Notes under the pieces: generated by a model
The model's database searches: none
Seen by the model: the letters and a program-made list of their open reading frames with translations, nothing else
What the model was told of the DNA's origin: nothing
Part shown: positions 1 through 6,667 of the stretch, piece after piece
How positions within the stretch are numbered: position 1 is the first letter of the stretch
Layout of the letters: the number at the start of each line of letters is the position of its first letter
Translations under genes and position numbers: made by a program
Assembly (NCBI GenBank): GCA_900544885.1
Contig: UQWU01000032.1
Span: 1-19,915 of the forward strand
From: an uncultured Phascolarctobacterium sp.
Lineage (GTDB): Bacteria; Bacillota; Negativicutes; Acidaminococcales; Acidaminococcaceae
Direction: 5' to 3'
DNA length: 19,915 nt

Positions 1-27
1 GAAATAAAATATTAATCTTTTAGTAAA

Positions 28-55
28 TAAAAAAAGTCGCTATTACTAGCGACTT
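28..55 (-). terminator. Intrinsic terminator after the SH3b protein gene
   Basis: On the minus strand a perfect 9-bp stem (AAGTCGCTA / TAGCGACTT, arms 47-55 and 34-42) with a 4-base loop is followed by a run of T. It lies 24 bases past the stop codon of the SH3b gene and should end that transcript. Confidence 0.9.
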
Positions 56-78
56 CACAAACATTTTACAACTGTAGT

Positions 79-795
79 TTATTTTTTGCGTGTTTCTAAT
101 AAAATTATTTTAACTTTACTTTGTGTATCTATTAACATAGCAAAACGCAGCTTCTGTTTCTTTGCATCCTGCCAATTATATTCATACAGCACGCCTTCTT
201 TTAGATAAGCAACTCCGTCCGGAATACCATATTGACCAACGGCACGACCTGCACTATCGCCAACGCTTACGGCACGCATTGTTACAAACAATTGGTCGGT
301 AATAATGATTGACTGCACAGTCCGCTTCCGTTTATCAACTCCTATTACCACACTAGGGTAAACATATTGTAAACGTTTGCTTTTTTTATCATAACTAGTC
401 TTAACCAGCTTGCCTAAATAAGCTTCCGCAGCTTTTTCATCAAATTTGCCGCCCAAAATAGCATAACCTAAAACAAAATCTTCCTCGGTCAAACTTTCTT
501 TATGACCACGAGCTACAAAAGGAGCATAGATATACCCCTCTACACCATCAGCATCAGCTTTCAGCCAATCATTTTCTTGTCCCAAAACACGCAGAAGTGA
601 ATGATGGCTCAAAACTTTTAATACACTACCAGTTTTAGGTGCATTACGAAAATTAATATCATCGCCTGTAACAACTAAAAAATCACCTTGCTCATAACCC
701 TTAATCTTTTCGCCAGTATAATAACGCTCTTCAGCTAATACACTGCTTTGCAGAGATAAAAGTAGCATCAGCACTACTAAGATTATTTTCTTCAT
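79..795 (-). CDS. Secreted SH3b-domain protein of unknown function
   Basis: The predicted protein has 238 residues. The start is the ATG at 795, because AAGGAG (805-810) lies nine bases before it; an upstream in-frame start at 840 has no ribosome binding site and would sit inside a terminator stem. Residues 1-21 form a classic signal peptide (MKK, then a Leu/Val-rich core, VLA before the cut), so the mature protein should be exported. Residues about 35-95 look like a bacterial SH3 (SH3b) domain: a DINFRNAP-type opening, a DWLKA strand and a GYIYAPFV end. SH3b domains often bind peptidoglycan or peptides; here that is family knowledge, not shown. The C-terminal 140 residues match nothing I recognise and contain no evident catalytic motif. 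It follows the btuF-like gene but is separated from it by a terminator that ends right at its ribosome binding site. Confidence 0.85.
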   Translation of the reverse strand: MKKIILVVLMLLLSLQSSVLAEERYYTGEKIKGYEQGDFLVVTGDDINFRNAPKTGSVLKVLSHHSLLRVLGQENDWLKADADGVEGYIYAPFVARGHKESLTEEDFVLGYAILGGKFDEKAAEAYLGKLVKTSYDKKSKRLQYVYPSVVIGVDKRKRTVQSIIITDQLFVTMRAVSVGDSAGRAVGQYGIPDGVAYLKEGVLYEYNWQDAKKQKLRFAMLIDTQSKVKIILLETRKK

Positions 796-810
796 TCTAG
801 CTAACTCCTT

Positions 811-851
811 AAAAAAATATTCACGTCCGCAACTTAGCAAACGTGAATATT
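811..851 (-). terminator. Intrinsic terminator between btuF-like and SH3b genes, abutting the SH3b RBS
   Basis: On the minus strand an 11-bp perfect stem (arms 841-851 and 816-826, AATATTCACGT / ACGTGAATATT) with a 14-base loop is followed by seven T. The AAGGAG ribosome binding site of the SH3b gene (805-810) begins immediately after the T run. It probably ends the B12-controlled transcript, with read-through feeding the SH3b gene. Confidence 0.85.
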
Positions 852-884
852 ATATCATATTTTATTGCAATTTAGCACTTTTAC

Positions 885-1841
885 TCAACGAAAAAGCTCC
901 GGATACGCAGCTTTAGCCATTTCCTCCGCCGCTTTTACAGTATATTGGGAAGTGCTGTATAGATAATTATCATGCAAACGCACTACTTTATTATTTTTTA
1001 CCGCACTAATATTTTTATATACAGGATTATTAATGATTTTCAAGCGGAATTTTTCCGGATCGCCCTTTTTACTATAATCCCAACTCGGAGTAATAATCAT
1101 ATCAGGATTCAGTTCCAACATTTTTTCTTCTGATAAATTGCTTTGATACGGAATATCAATGCCTTCTAAAACACTGCGCAATCCTGCATAATAGCATAAA
1201 TCAGCAAAAGTACCCTTGGCTGCTAAAGGTCCTGTAAACGATAAGCATAGTACTTTCAAACGCTTATCCTCGGGCACAACAGCAGTAACCTTATTGCATA
1301 CTGATTCCAGCTTAGCCTTTAAATCACCTGCCAGCTTATCACCAGCCTGCGTTTCACCTGTTACAGCACCGATTTCTTTAATAAAGCCATAGATATCTTT
1401 AATATTCGTCGGTGTATGACAGACATAAACCTTTAACCCTGCACTACGCATCCCGCGGATGGGCTGCAAATCATAATCGGGCAGAATTACTAAATCAGGC
1501 TGCAAAGCCAAAATTCCTTCCAGATTCAAGGTATTGACACGCTGTTTTACTGCTTTTGTCTTTTCTCCTGCACTACAAATGCTAGGGTCGTCAGCCATGG
1601 CAGAAAGTGCTGCAATACGCTTATTATCAACCACATCCAGTAAAATCTCATCTACCGAAACATTCAGACTGACAATACGCTGCGGTTTTTCGTAAAAGGA
1701 CAACTTAGTGCCTGTGGCATCAGTAACAGTATACAAAACATCACCACTCTTTTTTGCCTGTTGCCTTTGTGGTCCGCATCCAGTTAAAACTACTAACAAC
1801 AATAAGCTTAGTACGAAAAATATGTATCGATAACTTTTCAT
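885..1841 (-). CDS. btuF: BtuF-like cobalamin ABC transporter substrate-binding lipoprotein
   Basis: This 318-residue lipoprotein belongs to the periplasmic binding protein family of corrinoid, haem and siderophore importers (PF01497 type). The signal peptide has a clear lipobox, LTGC, with the lipidated cysteine at residue 22. The body carries the family's RIVSLNVSVDEILL opening (about residue 55), the ALQPDLVILP strand and the LNPDMIITP strand near the C-terminus. I place the start at 1841 rather than 1847: GGAAG is seven bases before this ATG, and the ATG overlaps the upstream stop as ATGA, suggesting translational coupling. Cobalamin as ligand is inferred from the B12 riboswitch ahead of the operon; the sequence alone cannot exclude haem or siderophore. 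No permease or ATPase gene lies in the window, so it must use components encoded elsewhere. Confidence 0.85.
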   Translation of the reverse strand: MKSYRYIFFVLSLLLLVVLTGCGPQRQQAKKSGDVLYTVTDATGTKLSFYEKPQRIVSLNVSVDEILLDVVDNKRIAALSAMADDPSICSAGEKTKAVKQRVNTLNLEGILALQPDLVILPDYDLQPIRGMRSAGLKVYVCHTPTNIKDIYGFIKEIGAVTGETQAGDKLAGDLKAKLESVCNKVTAVVPEDKRLKVLCLSFTGPLAAKGTFADLCYYAGLRSVLEGIDIPYQSNLSEEKMLELNPDMIITPSWDYSKKGDPEKFRLKIINNPVYKNISAVKNNKVVRLHDNYLYSTSQYTVKAAEEMAKAAYPELFR

Positions 1842-2794
1842 TTGCATGCTTCCAATTGAATGGACAGTTCTTCTTGCAGATTTTTTAAGCTGTCATAGCC
1901 CACTTCATGTACTACATATAAAGGATTAATGGTTTCTAAAATCTGCTTAGCAGCTTTAGTATGGAACGGTTTATGCTGATCGATAGAAGTAACATGACGC
2001 CAAATAGTTTCCATGGATAAATCTTCAGGAACCTGATGGGACAGATTGCGTTGATAAGAGCCGGATAAAGAACAGCTTAAATGTACACCCTTAACTAATT
2101 CGCCATACTCGCCTAATTTATCAAAAACGCGGCAAACATAATCCGCACCCTCGGCTTCATTCTTCAAACGGATATTGGTATTCATCAGATGACCGGTATC
2201 GAGCATAATCCCTACATTTTTACGCTCAATACGTTCAAAGAAATAACGCACATTACGTACATCTGTCAGACGTAAGCCCGGCCACCACAGATTTTCAAAT
2301 AAAACAGTAGTATCATGCGGAATTTCATCAGCAACAGCGTTGAATACATCAGCAGCGGCAGTCAGTACCTCACGGTCGCTGTAATTAAATTCATAAGTGA
2401 AGATTTCTTCATTATTGGCCTCAGCGATATGCCAAACAAGATATTCCGGAGTTTCTGCCATAGAAGCACCGATATTACGACGGATAACTGACAGCCATTC
2501 ATCACAGCTCATCGCATCCTTGAAATATTTATTACGCTCACGGATATTGCGGAATTGTTGTTTCAAACGTTTAGCCTTTTTCAGCCAGAAATCCATCCAG
2601 TACGGCCAGTAATTTAAATGTACACCTACAGTCAAATCTTTATATTTGCTTACTTCCGGTTCTAATTTGTAAACAAATTGTTCAATACCGTCAACACCCA
2701 TTTTTTCAACAATCTCGGGGAGAGTTACGCCTAATTGCTGTAATTCATTTTCGTACCAGTCAATAGCGCAATAATTAAATACTTGTTTTGCCAT
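1838..2794 (-). CDS. B12-riboswitch-controlled TIM-barrel protein (xylose isomerase-like / AP endonuclease 2 family)
   Basis: This 318-residue protein has the look of the sugar-phosphate isomerase/epimerase-like TIM barrels (PF01261). Likely metal ligands sit at barrel strand ends: Glu167 in LFENL, Asp199 and His202 in MLDTGH, His238 in GVHLS and Glu297 in VVHEVGYDS. There is no signal peptide, so it should be cytosolic. Residues about 60-100 form a basic, aromatic-rich insertion (WPYWMDFW, then many Lys/Arg) not typical of simple isomerases. It is the first gene after the cobalamin riboswitch and overlaps the btuF-like gene by ATGA, so its role is probably tied to corrinoid uptake or use. 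The reaction and substrate are unknown to me. The ATG at 2794 is preceded by AGGAAGGG at a rather long spacing of about 13 bases. Confidence 0.8.
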   Translation of the reverse strand: MAKQVFNYCAIDWYENELQQLGVTLPEIVEKMGVDGIEQFVYKLEPEVSKYKDLTVGVHLNYWPYWMDFWLKKAKRLKQQFRNIRERNKYFKDAMSCDEWLSVIRRNIGASMAETPEYLVWHIAEANNEEIFTYEFNYSDREVLTAAADVFNAVADEIPHDTTVLFENLWWPGLRLTDVRNVRYFFERIERKNVGIMLDTGHLMNTNIRLKNEAEGADYVCRVFDKLGEYGELVKGVHLSCSLSGSYQRNLSHQVPEDLSMETIWRHVTSIDQHKPFHTKAAKQILETINPLYVVHEVGYDSLKNLQEELSIQLEACK

Positions 2795-2883
2795 TCTTCA
2801 ATCCATCCCTTCCTAGATATACGTGAAAGAAAAATCTGCTGTAAATTTCTTGTATAATACCAATGAATTTGTATTTATTTGAA

Positions 2884-2912
2884 CAAAAAAGACTGTAAGC
2901 ATGCTACAGTCT
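2884..2912 (-). terminator. Intrinsic terminator in the riboswitch leader
   Basis: On the minus strand AGACTGTA pairs with TACAGTCT (2905-2912 with 2890-2897) around a 7-base loop, followed by six T. It lies between the cobalamin aptamer and the start of the TIM-barrel gene, 90 bases before the ATG, so it is the likely off-switch when cobalamin is bound. I did not find a clear antiterminator strand by eye. Confidence 0.85.
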
Positions 2913-2949
2913 AAAAATACAGATAGTCCCGCCCACGCAATATAAAAGC

Positions 2950-3115
2950 TTCTCATCCAGCTCGTAATTCGCAAGCACACGGACTTCATCAAGCAGCGGC
3001 ACCCTGGCTCGGCTCCCTGTTCATCGGCACCTTGCGAAGGTTATCGCCAACAAACTCCCCTTACAGTTGCGGTACAGCTTCGGAATTCCACCGAATTTCC
3101 CTCTGCCCAAAACAT
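2950..3115 (-). promoter_or_regulatory. Cobalamin (B12) riboswitch aptamer
   Basis: Read on the minus strand from 3115, the leader holds the conserved core of cobalamin riboswitches: AGGGAA, then GGTGGAATTCC, then GCTGTACCGCAACTGTAA (3061-3104 region), and further on AGCCAGGGTGCCGC (around 2994-3008), matching the AGYCAGG-purine-rich-CC block. GCAG before AGGGAA can pair with CTGC after that block. A downstream hairpin (GCTTG/CGAGC, about 2960-2976) offers TTGCG, complementary to CGCAA of the first loop, as the expected kissing-loop partner. An outer P1 stem is not obvious. It sits in a 532-base gene-free stretch (2795-3326) and is followed by a terminator, so cobalamin should shut down the two downstream genes. 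Confidence 0.87.
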
Positions 3116-3191
3116 TTTTGATTTTATGATATTAAATACATACAACTTACAAAAGTTAATTTGAGAATTTGTCTTAATATCATTGTATTTC

Positions 3192-3220
3192 ATTATACCA
3201 TTATTTCGCGTTTTTGACAA
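3192..3220 (-). promoter_or_regulatory. Sigma-70-type promoter of the B12-controlled operon
   Basis: On the minus strand TTGTCA (3215-3220) and TATAAT (3192-3197) are separated by exactly 17 bases. Transcription should begin near 3185, giving a leader of about 390 bases that contains the riboswitch. Confidence 0.8.
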
Positions 3221-3233
3221 GAAAGAAGATAGC

Positions 3234-3272
3234 AAGAAACGCCAGCGAAAATAAAATTCACTGACGTTTCTT
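3234..3272 (-). terminator. Terminator of the aldehyde dehydrogenase gene
   Basis: A 16-bp hairpin with a 7-base loop. On the minus strand its two non-Watson-Crick positions are U-G pairs, while on the plus strand they would be C-A mismatches, so it is built for the minus-strand transcript coming from the dehydrogenase gene. The U tract is weak and partly inside the stem (CGTTTCTT). Confidence 0.7.
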
Positions 3273-3326
3273 AAACAGCTTTCACTATATTCTTATATTC
3301 TTTTTATTATTTATTGCTACTAATTC

Positions 3327-4814
3327 TTAGTCCTGCGGATAGAAGCCGGAGGGTGCATAATCCAGATTGATAAGGATATTTTTCATCTGGGTATAATGCT
3401 CTAAGATAACCTTATGAGTTTCGCGTCCGATGCCGGAGGTTTTGTAACCACCGAAAGGAGCACCTTCAGGAATCTGGTTATAGGTATTAACCCACATACG
3501 ACCGGTTTCAACAGCTTGTGCCACACGCAATGCTCTATTGATATCTTTAGTCCATACAGCACCGCCAAGACCATATTCACTATCATTAGCCATCGCAATA
3601 ACTTCTGCTTCATCATGGAATTTGATAACTACTGCCACAGGACCAAAAATTTCTTCTTGTGCTACGCGCATATCGTTGGTAACGTTGGTAATCAAAGTAG
3701 GTTTAACAAAAGCACCCTTAGCCAGTTCGCCATCTACAGCACGTTCACCACCGCAAGCAATGGTAGCACCTTCTGCTTTGGCAATTTCGATATAGCTGAG
3801 AATTTTTTCCACTTGTGCTGCATTGATTTGTGCGCCCATTTGTGTATCTTCATTCCAAGGCATACCAACTTTTACTTTATTGAATGCCTTTACTAAAGCA
3901 GGAACAAATTTGTCATAAATGGTATCTTGTACAAAGATACGGCTGCCGGCGCAGCAAACCTGACCTTGGTTAAAGAGAATACCCAGTTGTGCACCATCGA
4001 TAGCTTGGTCAAAATCGCAATCGTCAAAGTAGATATTGGCACTCTTACCACCCAGTTCCAAAGTTGCCGGGATAATGCGTTCAGCAGCTGCTAAAGCCAC
4101 ATTACGACCAACTTCAGTAGACCCGGTGAAGGCTAATTTAGCAAAGCCCTTATGCTCTAACATATATTGACCAGCCTTAGAACCTGCACCGGTGATAACA
4201 TTGAATACACCTGCCGGCAGAACACCGTCAATCAAGCGGGCAAATTCCAGAATAGACAGGCTAGCTTCTTTAGATGGCTTCAGTACAGTGCAATCGCCTG
4301 CTGCCAGTACCGGTGCCAATTTCCAAGCTGCCATGAGGAACGGGAAGTTCCAAGGAATAATCTGACCTACAACACCGATAGGCTCACGCAAAATCAAGGA
4401 TAAATATTTACCTTGCAAAACACTTGCATGACCTTCATCTGCTAAAATGCAGCCAGCAAAATAACGGAAGTGCTGTGCAGCCATCGGAATATCCACATTC
4501 ATAGTTTCACGGATGGGTTTGCCGTTATCCATGCTTTCTACCATTGCTAAATGTTCTTTATTAGCGTCGATAATATCAGCAATCTTATTTAAAAGTGCCG
4601 CACGTTCTTGCGGAGTGGTTTTCTTCCAAGTTTTAAAGGCAGCCCAAGCAGCATCAACTGCTTTATCCACATCTTCACGTGCTGCTTGCGCACATAATGC
4701 TAAGAAACTACCGTCTGCAGGGCTATCAGCTTCATAAGTAGCATTACCTGCAGCAGATACCCATTGACCATTGATGTATAAATCATATTGTTTTTGTAAT
4801 TGAACTTTTTCCAT
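3327..4814 (-). CDS. NAD(P)-dependent aldehyde dehydrogenase, AldB/ExaC-like
   Basis: This 495-residue cytosolic enzyme of the ALDH superfamily oxidises aldehydes to acids. Seen: the PWNFP motif with Asn156, Lys179 in VLKPSKE, FTGSTEVG at 229-236 for cofactor binding, Glu253 in LELGGKS, the catalytic cysteine Cys287 in GQVCCAGSR, and Glu388 in EEIFGP. The C-terminal FGGYKTSGIGRETHK block followed by a Tyr/Gln-rich tail resembles acetaldehyde dehydrogenases AldB and ExaC, so acetaldehyde or a related short aldehyde is the likely substrate (inference). The start is the ATG at 4814, with GGGAGGAA eight bases upstream; the reading frame runs on to 4922 but that part lacks an RBS and ALDH similarity. 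It is divergent from a MocR regulator, the arrangement known for gabR/gabTD, suggesting control by that regulator. Confidence 0.92.
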   Translation of the reverse strand: MEKVQLQKQYDLYINGQWVSAAGNATYEADSPADGSFLALCAQAAREDVDKAVDAAWAAFKTWKKTTPQERAALLNKIADIIDANKEHLAMVESMDNGKPIRETMNVDIPMAAQHFRYFAGCILADEGHASVLQGKYLSLILREPIGVVGQIIPWNFPFLMAAWKLAPVLAAGDCTVLKPSKEASLSILEFARLIDGVLPAGVFNVITGAGSKAGQYMLEHKGFAKLAFTGSTEVGRNVALAAAERIIPATLELGGKSANIYFDDCDFDQAIDGAQLGILFNQGQVCCAGSRIFVQDTIYDKFVPALVKAFNKVKVGMPWNEDTQMGAQINAAQVEKILSYIEIAKAEGATIACGGERAVDGELAKGAFVKPTLITNVTNDMRVAQEEIFGPVAVVIKFHDEAEVIAMANDSEYGLGGAVWTKDINRALRVAQAVETGRMWVNTYNQIPEGAPFGGYKTSGIGRETHKVILEHYTQMKNILINLDYAPSGFYPQD

Positions 4815-4859
4815 TAGTGTAATTCCTCCCATAAATTTTTTACCATTTTTACAACATTC

Positions 4860-4875
4860 CACAGTTACTACTGTG
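4860..4875. promoter_or_regulatory. Candidate operator palindrome upstream of the aldehyde dehydrogenase
   Basis: CACAGT and ACTGTG form a perfect 6-bp inverted repeat with a 4-base spacer, 45 bases before the dehydrogenase ATG. The position fits an operator or short leader hairpin. I cannot assign a regulator, and I did not find a convincing dehydrogenase promoter on the minus strand nearby. Confidence 0.4.
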
Positions 4876-4970
4876 TATTTACATATCAGCAACTTGCATT
4901 TGCTCAACAGTATTTTTAGCAAGTACTTTAGAAAATGGTAATTGAGCCATCAGCTTCAATATAAGTAATA

Positions 4971-5065
4971 TTGCAAATTGGTGATTGCAAAGTACAAAGT
5001 AAAAATTACCTTTACCAATCGCAGTTTGAAGTTGCAAGTTTGAATTTGCAACTTTGAAGTTTTCA
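4971..5065. repeat. Phased TTGCAA repeats in the dehydrogenase/MocR divergent region
   Basis: TTGCAA occurs at 4971 and 4985 and again at 5032 and 5046, each pair spaced 14 bases. Around the second pair, TTTGAAnTT-type units begin at 5025, 5039 and 5053, again 14 bases apart. The same stretch contains a perfect 9-bp inverted repeat, AAGTTGCAA / TTGCAACTT, at 5029-5037 and 5046-5054. The 344-base gap (4815-5158) is otherwise gene-free. Most likely these are binding sites for a multimeric regulator controlling the dehydrogenase. Confidence 0.6.
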
Positions 5066-5069
5066 GCTC

Positions 5070-5098
5070 TTGTTTATCCGATGTGCCCATTGTATAAT
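5070..5098 (+). promoter_or_regulatory. Promoter of the MocR regulator gene
   Basis: TTGTTT (5070-5075) and a perfect TATAAT (5093-5098) are separated by 17 bases. The start of transcription should fall near 5105, inside the first TGGTTCTA half-site. Confidence 0.7.
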
Positions 5099-5103
5099 AA
5101 AAA

Positions 5104-5147
5104 TGGTTCTACCTAAAGCTCCAAAACATAAAAATATTATAGAACCA
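5104..5147. promoter_or_regulatory. Putative MocR operator: TGGTTCTA / TAGAACCA inverted pair
   Basis: TGGTTCTA (5104-5111) and its exact reverse complement TAGAACCA (5140-5147) flank a 28-base spacer. The first covers the expected transcription start and the second abuts the ribosome binding site of the MocR gene, the right places for autorepression. The half-site resembles published PdxR/MocR boxes (TGGWTCTA-like), recalled from general knowledge. A third TAGAACCA lies at 6575-6582, after this gene. Confidence 0.6.
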
Positions 5148-5158
5148 AAGAGGTATAT

Positions 5159-6565
5159 ATGCTTACTTATGATTTACAAAAACGTGGCACCCTGCCACTT
5201 TACGATTATTTATATCAATGCATCCGACAGGACATTATCGACGGCAAGCTTACTAGTGGCGAAAAACTGCCTTCTAAACGCTCCCTTGCCCAACATCTAA
5301 ACGTCGGCCTGATTACTGTCGCCAACGCCTATGCCCAACTAGCCGTAGAGGGCTATATCACCTCTATCGAAAAAAAAGGCTATTTTGTCGAGAATATCAG
5401 CAACTATCGCAGTAAAAAAAGCGTTTCCATGTGCCATCTGCCCGAACAGCCGGAACAAGAATATGCTGCTGATTTCAAAGCCAATCGCATCAGCTTAAAA
5501 AACTTTCCCTTGGCAACTTGGAATAAGCTGATGCGGGAAACACTCTCCTTGCATAACGAAAATCTCCTAAAAACTGTCCCCTACAACGGCTTATACGAAT
5601 TACGTAAGGCCATTGCTGATTATTTATTAAATAACCGTGCTATGGAAGTAAATCCTGCACAAATCATTATCGGTGCCGGGACAGAATATCTTTATAGCCG
5701 TCTGATGCAGCTTTTCGGCAGAGCCTGCACCTTTGCCATTGAAGATCCAGGCTACAAAAAATTTGCCTCCATTTCCGCCAGCTTCGGTAATCCTTGGAAA
5801 TATATTCCTATTGATGAAAGCGGCCTTCTTGTCAGTAAGCTAGAGGAAAGCGGTGCTGATGTCGTCCATCTTTCCCCTGCCAACCATTTTCCTACAGGTA
5901 TCGTTATGCCCGTCAAGCGTCGCCTAGAACTTTTTGAATGGGTAAACCGCATTGGCAAACGCTATATTATAGAAGATGATTACGATAGCGAATTTCGCTA
6001 TAACGGACGCTTCATTCTGCCGCTTTTTGCCCAGGATACGCAAAACAAGGTTATCTACATGAACACCTTCTCCAAAAGCTTAGTACCCTCTCTACGCATC
6101 AGCTACATGATTCTCCCGCCCAAGCTGCTCGAACGCTACGAGGCTACACAAAGCTTTTACTCCTGCACTGTCTCCAGTTTCGAACAGCATACCTTAGCCC
6201 AATTCATTGCTCAAGGTTACTTTGAACGTCATTTAAACAAGATGAAAAATTACTATCAAAAACAACGTACTTTATTACTCAAAGCCTTGCACAACTCCCC
6301 TTTGAGTAAAATTTCCACTATTACCGAACGTAATGCCGGCACTCATTTTCTGCTCCACGTCCGCACCAAACTCACAGAAGAAGAAATCCGTGCCAAAGCA
6401 CAGGCAGCCAATCTTAGCTTATCTTTTTATTCTGATTACAGTTACCGAAAAGACTACGACCAACAAGGTACACTCGTTATCAACTATGCTGCCATTACCG
6501 AAGAAAATATTGCTGCCATTATCGACAAATTAGCCTCCTTATTCCCTGAATGTGACCAAAAATAA
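5159..6565 (+). CDS. MocR-family transcriptional regulator (GntR winged helix fused to PLP aminotransferase-like domain)
   Basis: The 468-residue protein has a GntR winged-helix domain at about residues 10-78 (SGEKLPSKRSLAQHLNVG recognition region) and an aminotransferase fold-type I domain at about 105-465. The pyridoxal phosphate lysine is Lys306 in NTFSKSLVPSLR; EDPGY, SPANHFPTG and EDDYDSEFRY (Asp274, Tyr275) supply the other cofactor contacts, so it should bind PLP rather than being a decayed domain. Family members sense PLP or an amino compound and control genes next door, for example GabR, PdxR and TauR. Here the divergent neighbour is an aldehyde dehydrogenase, which points to amine or aldehyde catabolism, but PLP homeostasis is possible given the PdxR-like operator. 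The ATG at 5159 follows GAGG by five bases. Confidence 0.92.
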   Translation: MLTYDLQKRGTLPLYDYLYQCIRQDIIDGKLTSGEKLPSKRSLAQHLNVGLITVANAYAQLAVEGYITSIEKKGYFVENISNYRSKKSVSMCHLPEQPEQEYAADFKANRISLKNFPLATWNKLMRETLSLHNENLLKTVPYNGLYELRKAIADYLLNNRAMEVNPAQIIIGAGTEYLYSRLMQLFGRACTFAIEDPGYKKFASISASFGNPWKYIPIDESGLLVSKLEESGADVVHLSPANHFPTGIVMPVKRRLELFEWVNRIGKRYIIEDDYDSEFRYNGRFILPLFAQDTQNKVIYMNTFSKSLVPSLRISYMILPPKLLERYEATQSFYSCTVSSFEQHTLAQFIAQGYFERHLNKMKNYYQKQRTLLLKALHNSPLSKISTITERNAGTHFLLHVRTKLTEEEIRAKAQAANLSLSFYSDYSYRKDYDQQGTLVINYAAITEENIAAIIDKLASLFPECDQK

Positions 6566-6613
6566 GGAAATTAATAGAACCAGATGTAAAAAATGCTAAG
6601 AAAATATTGCAAA

Positions 6614-6643
6614 TTGCTAAAAATGCTTTAAAATATTTATAAA
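6614..6643 (+). promoter_or_regulatory. Possible promoter of the zinc-finger membrane protein gene
   Basis: TTGCTA (6614-6619) and TATAAA (6638-6643) are spaced 18 bases, just before the AAGGAG of the next gene. Upstream lie a TAGAACCA box (6575-6582) and one TTGCAA (6607-6612), the same words as in the MocR divergent region. The area is AT-rich, so the match is only suggestive. Confidence 0.45.
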
Positions 6644-6667
6644 AAATGTAAGGAGATGAGCTTAATT

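Noticed and set aside
3041..3235. A 64-codon minus-strand open frame upstream of the TIM-barrel gene
   Set aside because: It overlaps the cobalamin riboswitch core and the promoter, has no credible RBS and no protein-like composition.
3414..3896. A long plus-strand open frame opposite the aldehyde dehydrogenase
   Set aside because: It is the antisense of a clear ALDH gene, with no RBS or recognisable domain.
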